Shown: positions 25,917 through 38,102 of the stretch, piece after piece | Layout of the letters: every line of letters starts with the position of its first letter | Position numbering within the stretch: position 1 is the first letter of the stretch | Source of the DNA: Pampus argenteus | Lineage: Eukaryota > Chordata > Actinopteri > Scombriformes > Stromateidae | Length of the DNA: 64,000 bases | NCBI GenBank assembly: GCA_036937835.1 | Contig: CM072870.1 | Coordinates: 18,566,001 to 18,630,000 of the forward strand | Direction of reading: 5' to 3' | Position numbers and translations under genes: made by a program | The notes under the pieces: generated by a model | Seen by the model: only the letters and a program-made list of their open reading frames with translations | What the model was told of the DNA's origin: nothing | The model's database searches: none

Positions 25917-28256
25917 GTAAGGAAAGCGTATGAATATTGCTGCCATTTTACCTTTTGCTAACGTTTTTTTTTTTCCACCCAAAATTGTTGTGAGAAGTGT
26001 GATCGACAAGAGTTTTTGGAGCTTCAGATCTCCAGCTTGGGAACACATATTATGATGTGTTCATTACCAAACATAATTGTATAGTAATGAACACATCACT
26101 TACTGCAACGCTCATTTGAGAGACATATGATAGTATAAAGGTTAAGCTAGCATGTTGTTACAACCATAGATCATCATGCACGGAATATGTTGAAAATGAG
26201 GTAATGTTTGAGAGTATAACATCAGTTAATGAGGTCAAATTATTCACAACATCCCAGAAGGGTGTCATAGTAGACGGTAAGGGCGAGGTCCACATTCTAC
26301 TGACACAACTCAGTGGTGGATATGTTGTCTTGTTCCCATTGATTAAACCCCACTGAGAGGCCCAGTAAAGCAAAGTCTAATTATATAGCTAATTAAGTGC
26401 AGACCCTGGAGTGGCCCCGGGCAATAAGGGGTAGATATTTTAGGTCGATGATTTGTCACCATTTGAAAAATTCAATAACTACTATTTGATTTGTTGCTGC
26501 AAACGAAAATCAGGGTAGACGCCACTAAATAAAGAGTCTATTGCCATTGAGTTTCTGCCCCAGTTGTGGCCCTTGTGAGCTGTACACTCGAAAGAATCAA
26601 TTTGTCATCTCATTATTTATGCCCTGCCACATACAGAAAGTCAACAGCTCCATAAAATTCTTTTAATGTTAGATATGTTTTATCTTTAATTTACTGATTC
26701 ACTCTTGAGTCGTGAGGTAGACTTTTGACTTATAAATGTCCAAACCGAAACCTGTCAAAATATGTAACTGCTTGGATGGTGTCATACGACTTACTAAGAT
26801 CTCTGGTTTTTTTTGGTTGCCTGAGAACCTCCTCTGGGGATGTTAGGTTGTCCTTAAGGTGATTTGGATAAGGCTGTCAGTCAATGCATTTGACTTTAAT
26901 TTGAGGGCCCCTACATGGAAGAGCTCTAACGTTAATATTTTCACCTTCATGGTCATCTTTTTGCACAACCAGGCTTCTCTTAAACAATTTGGGCCTTCAA
27001 ACTCAGGTGCCCTGTGGAGTTTTCTTGTTTACATTCAGTGTTTCTCACCAAAACATTAGCAAAACTGGTTATTTAAATATCTTAAATTGTGCATCACTGT
27101 GTAATTTGAAGGGGCATTACTATGTTTCTTTGTGCAAAACGTGTCCTCATACATGAGGACCCACTTGTAAACACAATTCTCTATCGCTCTACTAATAATT
27201 AAAAAAACTCCACAGGGTACTTTTAACTGTTAAGATTCTCCTGACAACCATAATTAGATTGTCCCAGTATTACAATTTTACCCTAGTAATAATAATAATA
27301 ATCGAGCTGTTACCAGGTAAAAACAAATTGAAATATTGTTTTGACAGGTTAATTGTATCATGGTGATGTGTTTTCACAAATACAATTGTGATGTCAGAGG
27401 ATGTCTATACAATTGTATATAGTTATTGTATTATATGAGTATTGTACTAATACCATGCAACCCTAAAATATTATTATTCAAAATCAAGTTTTTTATTTAA
27501 GTTTCAAATAATTGATGAAGACATTTGACATTTTTAGACAATTAGAGAAATGTTAGAGATCTTGGTGTTTGTGTGACTGGTAAGCACCGGTGAGCTTGTC
27601 TGCTCCACCGTTTATTTGATTGCATAGAGGGTCAGCTCTGCTTTAAAATGTATTTCACCTGGTTTCGACATGGCTAGTGTAGACGATGGATAAAGGAATT
27701 CAGCTTCTTGTCTCTTGTCTAACCTCTGTATCATCTTTCATGTTTCATGACTTCTTCAACTGCCTTTGTGTGTGTGTGTGTGTGTCTTGTCTAAATGAAA
27801 CAGACTACTGTTTTGTTATTTCTCTGTGTTTTGTCTGGATTTGTGTCTGAAACTCAGATGTGTATCACATCGCAGAGTCTTCAACACGTTCCGTTTGGCT
27901 ATGTCCCATAACACCAGTTAAAGCGGCTATAAAATACAACTGGAAAATAAGACTAAATCTGTTTATATAATTGACTCAAAAATCTATTTTTTGAATTTGA
28001 CAAAAAAAAAAAAAAACGCCTTTAATTAGATTCATAAATTGTAAATAGAATCCATGTTCAATAAGAGGTCTTATTTGTGACCTGAACAATAACTGCGTTT
28101 TCCACCGTAACTCATGGTAACTGCTCAAACACTGTGACACAAGACCCAACTAAACATAGATTCTTTAATTCTTGGGTGGCAGCCTTAACCTAAAATGAAC
28201 TATGTTGTTCTTTTTTCTATTTACTTTCCTTTTTTTTTTTTGTTTGGGATTTTCAG
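25917..28256 (+). other. ptprs: intron before microexon A, part 1
   Basis: This 2.3-kb intron has donor GTAAGG. No further exon is recognised. It carries a 15-bp inverted repeat (26053-26067 and 26084-26098) and poly(A) near 28003-28016. The acceptor for the 9-nt exon is preceded by a poly(T) stretch (about 28230-28241) and then GTTTGGGATTTTCAG. Confidence 0.75.
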
Positions 28257-28265
28257 AAACCTTTG
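28257..28265 (+). CDS. ptprs: ptprs 9-nt microexon, insert A part 1 (Glu-Thr-Phe)
   Basis: The nine bases AAACCTTTG lie between TTTTCAG and GTAAGC. Joined in phase 1 they add Glu-Thr-Phe after QLRS in Ig2, matching the start of PTPRS insert A (ETFESTPIR in mammals, as recalled). In the LAR family this insert is made of a 3-residue and a 6-residue unit that are spliced separately or together. It lengthens a loop of Ig2 that contacts postsynaptic partners. The exon is far too short for gene finders. Evidence is its exact position, length, phase, splice sites and peptide. Use in any tissue cannot be read from DNA. Confidence 0.88.
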
Positions 28266-31200
28266 GTAAGCCCAATTACTTTCCTTGAAGCAGATGGCAT
28301 ATTTAAACTACTTTCCAAAATGCATGCATCCCTTGCTCTCCCCTCACCCCCATCCTCTTTTCTCACTTGTTCCCTAATGTTCTATTTCTATTTATCCCTA
28401 ACTTTTACTTTTGTTTTCCCAATACACTGAAGTCTTTTGAGGCGACAACCTGTTTAACGTTAAAGCTGATGCAGTATGCGTAGTAACACTTACGTACTGC
28501 TTGTTTCAACCACCTTTAGCAAAACTCAACCAACTTTACTGGACTATTTTTTAAGTCTTATGCAAGATTAGCTTGGAAGTGGCTGTTGCCTTATTTACTT
28601 TCCCTGACCATATTATCCAGAATTCAGACTGACGATGCCCCCTGTCACGTCAGGTTCTTTCTCTCTGCTGCGTTGCACGACAGCAGGCTTTGAAGAAATA
28701 ATTGGACTCTCTTTGAATCCAAAACAATTATTCATGTGAAGTCATAGCCTACAGTATTTTTAGGCTTCCGGTGAGATATATAGCAAACACTTTGCTCCAC
28801 AGATACACGTGACTGACTGTTTTTTATACTCAAATACAAACAGTTGAACCACAGTTTTAAGAACAACAACGTTTGTCCAAAAAAACTATTGTCCAAAAAT
28901 ACCCTTGGAAAGTGCAGCAAGTGCTGATAGGGGCTGAAAGAATCTTGTGTTCTTTCCAGGTGAAGGCCACTGCAGGAGCACCGTATGGCCGAATCCTCTA
29001 TTCCCACACTTGGGCTGGGCTGAACCTCTGATCTTAGCCAAATATTTTCTCAGGAGACCATTTTCTTCCTCTGCCAATTTGGCCCACATCCCCATTGGCT
29101 TACATATCTCCAGCTAAGGTCCTATTGCCCATGTTAGAGGGCGAGGGCTTAAGTAATAGTTAGATTTGGCCGCATTTTGTACTCCTCCTGACTTTTTGAA
29201 CTACTTGCAAAAATACACGCTGCCACTTTAAGCTGGGTATATTTTACTTACAGTTCAAACTATATGTGTATGTAGGAGGGCAGGAAAGGAAATTACTTTG
29301 CCTTGTTTCAATACCAAGCCTCTCATAAAGTAATGTTAGCTTTAGGGACTTTATTTTTTGCCGTAGCCCTTTTGCTGGAAAGCTCATAGAGCAGCCAGGC
29401 AGGATTTATGCTGATGAGAAAAAGGCCTGTGCTCTCAAGCCCCCTAGGCTGCTATCATCTAATGTACTCAGCACTTTGAGTAGCCATCTTGGGTCCCCAG
29501 ATTTAAGTATTTAGTATTTGTTCAAGATTCTTTTTGCCCAATGATAAATACACTTCAAGAAATCCTAAAAGAAGAAGAAGAAGAAGAAAGAAAGAAAAAT
29601 AAAAGTTTTGGCAGCCTTTCAGTGGGTATTTTTTCTGATTCTACAGTTGATCAGATTGCTATTGGCAATATCCGGGCTTTACCTGTGTGCTCTTTTTCTG
29701 CAGACACAGTCTCAAGCCTCTGGGGGTAACTCCATATATGGTGGTAAAATACAGAATTCTGGTAAGAGAAGGGGAGGAGAAAGGGAAAGTGGTTGGCAAG
29801 CGTGAGTTCAAAAACGTACTCGTACCCTCCAGCTCCTGCAAATGAATCCTGTACCTGTGACTTCACTCAGTGTGATGATGAAAAACATGTATTCGTCTGG
29901 ATTGTTCCCAACTAAAATAAAATACAGCATCATAATAATTTAAATGTATATATACTGGAATATGGAGCGTTCAATTCCTGTTTCCCAACAAGCTGGCTGT
30001 CTGGTTCCTTATGTGCCAGACCATGCTGTGCAGGGTTAGTGATATTTGTGTGAGGGTCCCCTGAGGACCTCCTCTAGAGGTGTGGAGGGAGCCTGACATT
30101 TCTCCCCAAGTCCCTGTAGCTGTACACCCCAGGCCCTCGCTGGCCTTGTCAGCCAGAACAGATTAACCAGAGGCCAGAGAGACAGTGAGAGGATGGGGAG
30201 GAGTCTGTATTCATAAAGAATAACGTCTTTCTTTATATAAAGGTGTAAAATCATGACCTGACATCGGCTAGCTCCTTTACACATGTGAATCACGCATGAG
30301 TTCATTTGTACTCAATCTGAAATGTGCAAGAAGTAGCTCACATTTGTTAGCATCTAAGCTGTTCTGCATGGAGTGGCTAAGGACCTCTGCAGATGTGGCA
30401 ACAACAGCCTGAGACCTGCTGCAACACCACCAGGATCCCAGACTGTCTGGTGATGAGAAGGTCAGCCAGACACGCTCTGGAGGGTGGTCAGACTTTGACA
30501 CTCAGCCAATCACGTAACCCCATCCATCTCACACACAGATGGGCGACATCTCTGACCAGATTGCCTCTGGACAGACTACATCCTTATCCCAATAATACTT
30601 TTTAATATATTTTTAATATATCCAAAACAGCTGGGGTGGTCTGTGGAACAAATAATGTTGCATTTGATAATGTGAGGAGGTCAGTGGCCTGTTGAGGTAT
30701 ATTTAGGTCATTGTCACCATAAGCTGATCAACCCCTGACCGACCAAAGCTTAAAAGGGGAGCTTATGGCCATTAGGTTGTGTGCCTGTAATAAAGGTGGA
30801 TTTGATATTGTACAGTAATTGAATACTGGCTGGCTACTGAAGACTCAGCTGCCTGGCTAGTTTTTTTGTCGCTTAAGTTGCTATATTATTAAGGAATCAG
30901 AAGTTCTAAATGACCTAGACCCCTCATTTCCTTCTCATTTTTTATATATTTTTCTTTGGGAACCAATGCCTTTTTAAACTGAACCACCTCTATTAACCCC
31001 TCCCGTCCTTTTTTCCTTTCTTCCAGTCCCTCTTTTGTCACTAAGTTTTTAATAAGGTCTACAGGTGATGGCCTTTCCCATTACAAACCTGCTTTATTAA
31101 CCATAACCTTATCCTAACCTTAACCTAACTTTGACCTGCACCTCACCCAACCTTTAACAAGTAACCCCTTAACCCCCAACTAAAATTTCATATCAGTTAA

Positions 31201-32818
31201 AGCAAATTAAACCAACAGCTTTCCTGCAGCCTCTAATCAAACTCTAACTCTATAACAATGTAACCTTCCCAGAGCCCTGTCGTCCTTTGTCTTGTGATTA
31301 CCCATGATTATGTGGTCTCCAAAATGGTTGCAGAAATGATTGAAATGTCACTGTTGTTTTGTCTGGTTTTTCAATGATTCTAAACTATCAGTGTGACAAG
31401 GCTATGCATAAAGTGCAGTATTTATCGATACTAAATAATGGCAGTCCTTTTGGGTGGATTTATAGAATTAAAAAAAAAATCTTGCAAATACTCAAAACTA
31501 AATGATTTTTAATATATATATTAAATGTTTCTTAAAAAAGCGTTTTTACTTTTTTCAAATAATCAATGTAAATGTAACACTTTTTAATTACATTATAGGT
31601 AAATGCAGCAAATACATGTTCAGAGTATGAACATACACTCGTTGACATATTTTTAAGATTTATGCAAAAGCACAACAAGCAAGGAAATGAATCCACCTAG
31701 GTGCATTGCAAACCAGGCAGAACTTCAAACTCAGTGATTGCCTCCTACCTGCTGGTATCACAAAGGACACCTCTATATGCAGAGCTGCAACAGAAACCTC
31801 AACAGAACGTATTGAAGATTTCATCCCCACTACCAACCCACCCAAACACTGTGTTTTCTTAATTTTATTGTATTTTCTGGTATATCTTGTCCTACGTAAT
31901 GTGCATCAATGCATACTCACACATAGGGGGCCAGACCTATAGGTTTAGGCTGAATGGACAGTAGGTAGACCTGACCCTCAGCTCTCTACCTGCAGGCATT
32001 CAATAGTTAGTAGAGCACCTCCTCTGGACTGGCACCACCCCGCTGGCACTGTTAAGGGATGGCCAAGGGCATGTTGTTGTAATGAGTCATCCTTAGATTT
32101 AGACAGAGAGAGCCACCAACTGAAGTGGAAGGGAAGGGAACTGAAGGAAAATAACTGAAATATACACAAAACGTTAGACATGAAGGAAGATGAAGAAAGA
32201 GAAGAATACAGTAACGGATAAGTAAGAAAAAGATCAAGGAGTTTGGAGTTAAACTGGCTTCTGTTCACACACCAAAACTCAGCATCAACTGAAGGTACAG
32301 CCTGAGCTTCTAGTTCAATGGAGACTCCATTCGTCCGTCAGCAAGTTTGTAATGTAGATAGACGATATAGAATAGGGTTCCCTTAACTGTTTTACTGACC
32401 TCTTATTCACGGTCAATTGGCTGGGAAAAGGCTTATGTTACTGCAGTAATCCATGTCAACTTAAGGTCAAACACAGAGTTTTAGCCATGATAAAACACAT
32501 GCCAAGACCTCACAGCTCTGCCAATGAATTGTTTCCTCTCATAATTTACTGTATCTAAGACATGGAGGGAGAAAAAACAAAAACAAAAACAAAACAACAA
32601 TAAGCTGATGGACTGTGTCAGCCATATAAAGCTAACTATTCCTTTGTGATACCAGCAATGCGAGGAATTCTCTTAAAGCCCTGTAAGAGATTACCTAATG
32701 GTTTTATAATTTAGTTCCAGTTATCCACCTTCCAACCCAAATAACTCCTCCTAACTATTACTAACATTAACCTTCTAACTAAACTGATGTTGTGTCTTCA
32801 TTTTTGTGTCTCCTCCAG
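28266..32818 (+). other. ptprs: intron between the two insert A microexons
   Basis: This 4.55-kb intron has donor GTAAGC and acceptor TGTGTCTCCTCCAG. No coding homology is seen. About 31100-31181 is a C/A-rich, G-poor stretch with scattered CCTAA-type units resembling degenerate telomere-like simple sequence. 31496-31570 is very AT-rich. Confidence 0.75.
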
Positions 32819-32836
32819 AGGGTACCCCGATTCGAG
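32819..32836 (+). CDS. ptprs: ptprs 18-nt microexon, insert A part 2 (EGTPIR)
   Basis: The bases AGGGTACCCCGATTCGAG lie between TCCTCCAG and GTAAGA and are phase 1 on both sides. They encode Glu-Gly-Thr-Pro-Ile-Arg. With the 9-nt exon the full insert is ETFEGTPIR, one residue from the recalled mammalian PTPRS insert. The equivalent 6-residue unit of PTPRD is GGTPIR. The unit can be used alone (EGTPIR) or with ETF. By family knowledge, insert A lies in Ig2 near the Ig1-Ig2 contact surface and tunes affinity for IL1RAPL1, TrkC and Slitrk-type ligands. Confidence 0.93.
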
Positions 32837-35026
32837 GTAAGACGTTCAACCATCACAATTAAGAGAGAAAAAAAAAAAAAACTTAAACTAACACATAACC
32901 AGATATAATCACTCGGTTCTTCACCTAACAGACCAAATAAGGGAATACCTGGTGGTCTTTTCCTTTCGAGAATTACAAACCTTTTCTCACTAATACTTAT
33001 GTCTCATCTGTGTTTGTGTTCTATGTGCTCTGTACTGTTTGTTAGCGTGACCGTATGTTTGTTTGTTTTTTTCAAACTCTATGTTCCATGTCATCATTGA
33101 TGTGCAGTTCTTCCACCTCTGTGGGCGTTCCGTGTTTGTGTCTTCCTACCTCCTCTGTTTCATCAGTGTCATCAGGAAACTACCTAGCAACAATTCAAAT
33201 TGTGTTGTCAGCTGGTTATGGTACAGGATTGGAAAGGTTGAAAACCTGAGGGGAGGGATATAACAAGGCGGTTTGTTTGCTTTGTGCCTCTGACAATTAA
33301 GTTGTTTGGACATGGACATAGGGCTGGTTATTGGCGATTGGTAATTTGGGGGGGTTGATGGTGGTCTTATAGGCTGATAAGGCCAGGCTTATGAATACAG
33401 TAAACGCAATCATAGCAATCCCGTCTTTCCCCCCTCTCCTTACCTTTTGATATTCACTACCAGAGGTCGGAGATACTCACGGTATGTTGATGAGGAAGCA
33501 TAAATTACATTTGATTTACTCCCCTCTCTTCCTGTGACTCTGCGACAAGACACCTTACAAAGACAAAAACTAGGGGTGTCGCTGGGTGCAATGGCCACCT
33601 TTTCAAAAACAACAGCAGTTACACCCTTTGATCATACAAAAAAAAATTGCTTTTCTAATGTCAGAGGATGAACGTGCGGATATCAGGGTGATAAAGGGAG
33701 TTAAAGCAGTGTGACTCCAGTGAGTTATACGAAAGCTTTGTTCAAATAATGTGATTCATTGTAATTGAGTGTGTTGTTGCGTAATGCTTTTATTTTGCAG
33801 GCTGAGCAGGTAAGTGAATATCTCAGTTTGCCTTGTATTGTATGTCCCTGTATTCAAGGAGACGGGATAAATGTTTTTGGTCTTACTATGACAGTTTGGA
33901 ATTTTTACAATAGAGGTCCGACTAAGATCAAGGTTCAACCATTTCATACAGAACATATGTAACAGGAATCTCAAAACGGCAGTGTGTTGTCGAACATATT
34001 CATCAACATATGAGTATTTAAGAGTGCATTCAGACCCTTCATTTCCCTAAAAGTCATCACTCATGGCCAACATAGGCAGACCCAGCCCTGCCTGCATCTC
34101 CTTATTATTTTTTTTGAATAAGAAGATTTCATAAATCATATTGCGGCGAACAAAAGCGAGCGTGACTTATGAACTCCGCATTTGCATAATGAGATAAGTG
34201 GCTTGAAAAAGGCAGTTTCTCCCCACCCGTTACCACATGCTGACACTGGCTCACCATCAAGGATGTATGGCGTTTGTAGAGGGGAAACGAGCTATGAGGA
34301 GATACAAATATAATTGAGATCAAGGTGTGCTAGAAGGAAACAATTGGTTTGTTTGTGCAGACTAAAGCACATCAACAAGAAGTTAGGATTGAAAAGGATT
34401 ACGAGGTTGGCGGATAGATGTTGATTAAATTAATTTTTTTTCTGGTCATGTCCACATCAGGGTTTTTGGAAAAAAATAAAAAATCCCTGTTTTGTCCTTC
34501 CATCTACTTTAAGCCTGCCCTTCCCACACCAGATAATTTAATTTGTTTTTTTTTAAGCGCAGCTTGTCCTTCTGCTAAGTCATTGTACGTCATTGCATGT
34601 GTGAGAGCACACTCCCAGAATGTAAGATGTGCATAAATTTTCCTTCCATACCAAGCTGCAAAGGTGTTGGCGAAGAGGTAAGCGATAGGTAGGAAGGTAG
34701 CTGGACTCCCTACCTGTGTCATTACAGATTTCATGGGAGCGTTACAAGGCACCAGATGGGCTCTGACAACAATGGCATCATACGTGGAGCCCCATGCTGG
34801 TGCGATCACAGTATAATGACCTTGGGGTGGTGGCAGAGCGTGCCCGACTGACAGCCGGGGTACAAACAGAAGGAGAGAGAACGGCAGGTCCTGACTTAAC
34901 TGCCGTGTGGTCAAATGGGATTTCTTCTCTTTTGTGTGATTCTTAAAGCTGCAGGATCAAAAACTGAAACCTGTAACTTCCTGCCTGATGTCTATATTGT
35001 TACTGAGTTGTTATGGACGTTTGTTT

Positions 35027-35047
35027 GATGATGATGATGATGATGAT
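35027..35047 (+). repeat. (GAT)n trinucleotide repeat
   Basis: Seven uninterrupted GAT units in the intron after insert A. Confidence 0.9.
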
Positions 35048-38000
35048 AACAAGCTTTTGGAAAACGTGGAAATGTGCCAGCCAAGGAAGTGTAATTCTAC
35101 TTGGTTTATAGTATATAGTATACATGTTGTATGAAAATATGGTGTTTTAATTGGTCACTTTTACCGTTTTTAACTTTATTAGCATTGTCAACAAAGAAAA
35201 TTGTGACCTGACAGCATTTCAAATTTATTTCAAATCATGCAGTTGTGGTGTTTTATGATACAGGATCAAAACATTTTTACGAGAGCTAATTTATAATAAT
35301 TCATCAAGCCTTAACATTGCTGAAGTATAATTTTATTTACAGTATTATAGTTTTTACTCCTCTATGCTTCTCAGTGAGTTGAATTCATGTACTGGACAGG
35401 TTATAATTTCATTTAGTTTACACTGTAGTAGAGATTTAGTGAGCAGTGTTTGGATGAGGGGATGTGGTGGAAATGGCAGGAGAGAAGATGACAAATGAAG
35501 AACTAATGAAAGACATGAACTGAAACGGAGAGATAAAATGGTGAAAAGAACAGTGTGCCACTGGCCTGCGGAAGGAGCAAGAGGGAGGGAAAGAAAGAGT
35601 AAGACTTGGCTAAGACATTTTGTTGATCGCCTAAAGAAATCAATTAAGGCCCGCTGGAGCACACTAATTGAATTACACAATTGGGACTGGGGAGGGGACA
35701 CATGGCAAAGCTGCTACAAAACAGCGACAGGGGTGGGCAGACCACGGCATCAAGCACTTTAAGAAATTAATCATCCATGCCGGCCCCTCCTCGCTTCTTT
35801 TTCCCCTCTGTCCCCTCATCCGTCCTTCTGTTTTTCTGTGCTTGTCTGTCTCTTCCACTCTTCTAAACGCCTCTCTCTGATTGTTTTGTTTTTGTTTTTT
35901 TTTCTTCCTCTGAACCTCTCATTAGTGAGATTCTCTTTCCATCCCTTCCTGGGGTTTTGTGTTTTATCTACAGTATATTGTAGTTTCTTTACACTCTCTC
36001 TCTCAAACTAGTTCTATATATAAAATATCTCTTTTTTTTTCCTATCATTGCATGCATAGATGCATAGTTAGTCCTGCCTTCAAGAGCAATCTAAATCCTT
36101 GCAAAATTCTGGCAAGAAAATGATGAAACTTAGAAATATTGGCACGAAGTAGCCACTTACTAAACTGCCTCACAGCAAGACTGTCTGTTCCATAATCTGA
36201 ATTGGCCTTCAAAAAACATGTACTTGTTGAACTCTGCCCAGGCAGTCGTCTTTGTTATCACACCTTGGCACCTCAACGCTCCTCATCAGATTAGCCTGCA
36301 GCAGGCAGCAACTGTTAACCAGGGCAGCTGTCACAGCTGGGACTAATGTCCCAGACCCACGGCCCATTACAACCTTCTTTATCGAATGGATGAAGGCAGT
36401 AAGCAAACATCCAGGAGTGGGTAGCAGTGGAGACTGGAGGTTGTGAGTGTTGGTGGGCAGGAAAGGGTCACTTTGACTGAAATAGAGACTAATTGGTCCA
36501 CATGGAAGTGATGTCATTATTATCAGGGATTTTATTGGCCTGAATTGTAGCCACTGTTTCTTCACCTGGACCCTAACTGTGCAGCATACATCATGGAGTA
36601 AGACAGAAAGAAATAATTGAACCAGTCTGCTCTCTTTTGACCCAGAAAAACATGAATTATTGCTCAGCTGGGGCGGGTACTTCCTGCGGTTTACTGATGG
36701 TCAGTGTGGCCTCTAAGTGGATTGAGAGACTGTCATGTCCCAGGACATTCTCAGGTCTTAGCTGTTTATTCCCACAAACACTCACATGTCCTTCATCAGG
36801 TGTCCTTTTTAACTGTCCTTGAACAAGATAAAGTAGGAAGTAAAATTGTAGTCTAATTTTAGGTCACTGGTTTAGAATTGAAGGTAAAATAGGTCATACA
36901 ATGTGACAGTCAATTGGAGTTAATATCATATGCAACACAACTACCCATGCTTATTATTCATCATGCCATCTCTTGGCGAACAGAATAGTTAAATGTCACG
37001 ACTTCACAGCTGGAGAAAGGGAAGACATGCCACAGTATGACCATTTTGGGAGCGACTCTGTAAAATTGCTGTTTGTCGCTAAGGCCTTTATCAGTAAAGG
37101 CCCGTTGTGTGAGCAGACTGGGCGCATGGTTTTTAATGTGCTTGTGACAATAATTTTCACCATTTATTTCATCCCTTTTGTTTCCTCTTTTCCTTATGAA
37201 AAAAAAAATGCCAATGGCCACTTGCGCTCTGGCGAGCCAGAGGCTGGCAGGATAGACAGAGCGCAATTATGCAAAACAGAGAGAGCCGTCATTTAAAAAA
37301 AAAAAAAAAAAGACAAAAGGAAAGGGGACACATGCTAGTGACAAGGTTTTCAAAGAGTGGAGTCTATTTTTGCGCGTACACATGCAGATGCATGTGCAGG
37401 CTGCCGCTGAAGATAGGACATTAAAGCCAATTTGTTTTGATTGTAGTATGCTAGAAGCCCTTAGAGGTATATATATGTCATTAAATGCTAATATAAGTCT
37501 TTAAATAGACTGCTTCATAACCAAGAAAGGATTTAATTATATCCTATTATATGGTTACAAAGATTATGACATTAATAGGATCAATTTGTTTAAATTACCT
37601 TTTTTTTTTTATTACAAAGAACAAAGCAGCGATAGTAAATGAAAAAAAACAAACAGGACAGATACGCAGCTCAAAGGAAAAGCATACGGTGTGGCAACAC
37701 ATACAGGTGCAACACCGGTGGGATGTTGCACTATCTGCTCCTGTCTGACCACGAGAGGAGCTCCAAGCAGTTCAAAATAGAATAACTTATTTTTCTTATG
37801 CTCTTCCTCTCACTTATTATATTATCTATGTTCCTCTTCTGTGGTTCTCTCTGGACTTCCTCCGTTAAACATTTGTTTAGTGGGTACAGCTAAATTCATT
37901 AGTATTTGGTTGTAGTACACTTTCAATGTGAATCCAGTTTAAGATAAATCCCCTTAAATCACCCAGATTTTCACGGGAGGAATAACGTCTGTGCTTGTTA

Positions 38001-38086
38001 AATCAAATCTGCAATATATTATTTTCTCTCCTTGAATTTTGAGACAGAATAATAATAGACTTTAACTTTAAAACACAAAAACTAAG

Positions 38087-38102
38087 ATATATATATATAT
38101 AT
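38087..38102 (+). repeat. (AT)n dinucleotide repeat
   Basis: Eight AT units, self-complementary, intronic. Confidence 0.9.

Noticed and set aside
34504..34914. Minus-strand 136-codon open frame
   Set aside because: No family recognised, no splice or promoter context, inside an intron of the plus-strand gene. It is kept only as a chance frame.
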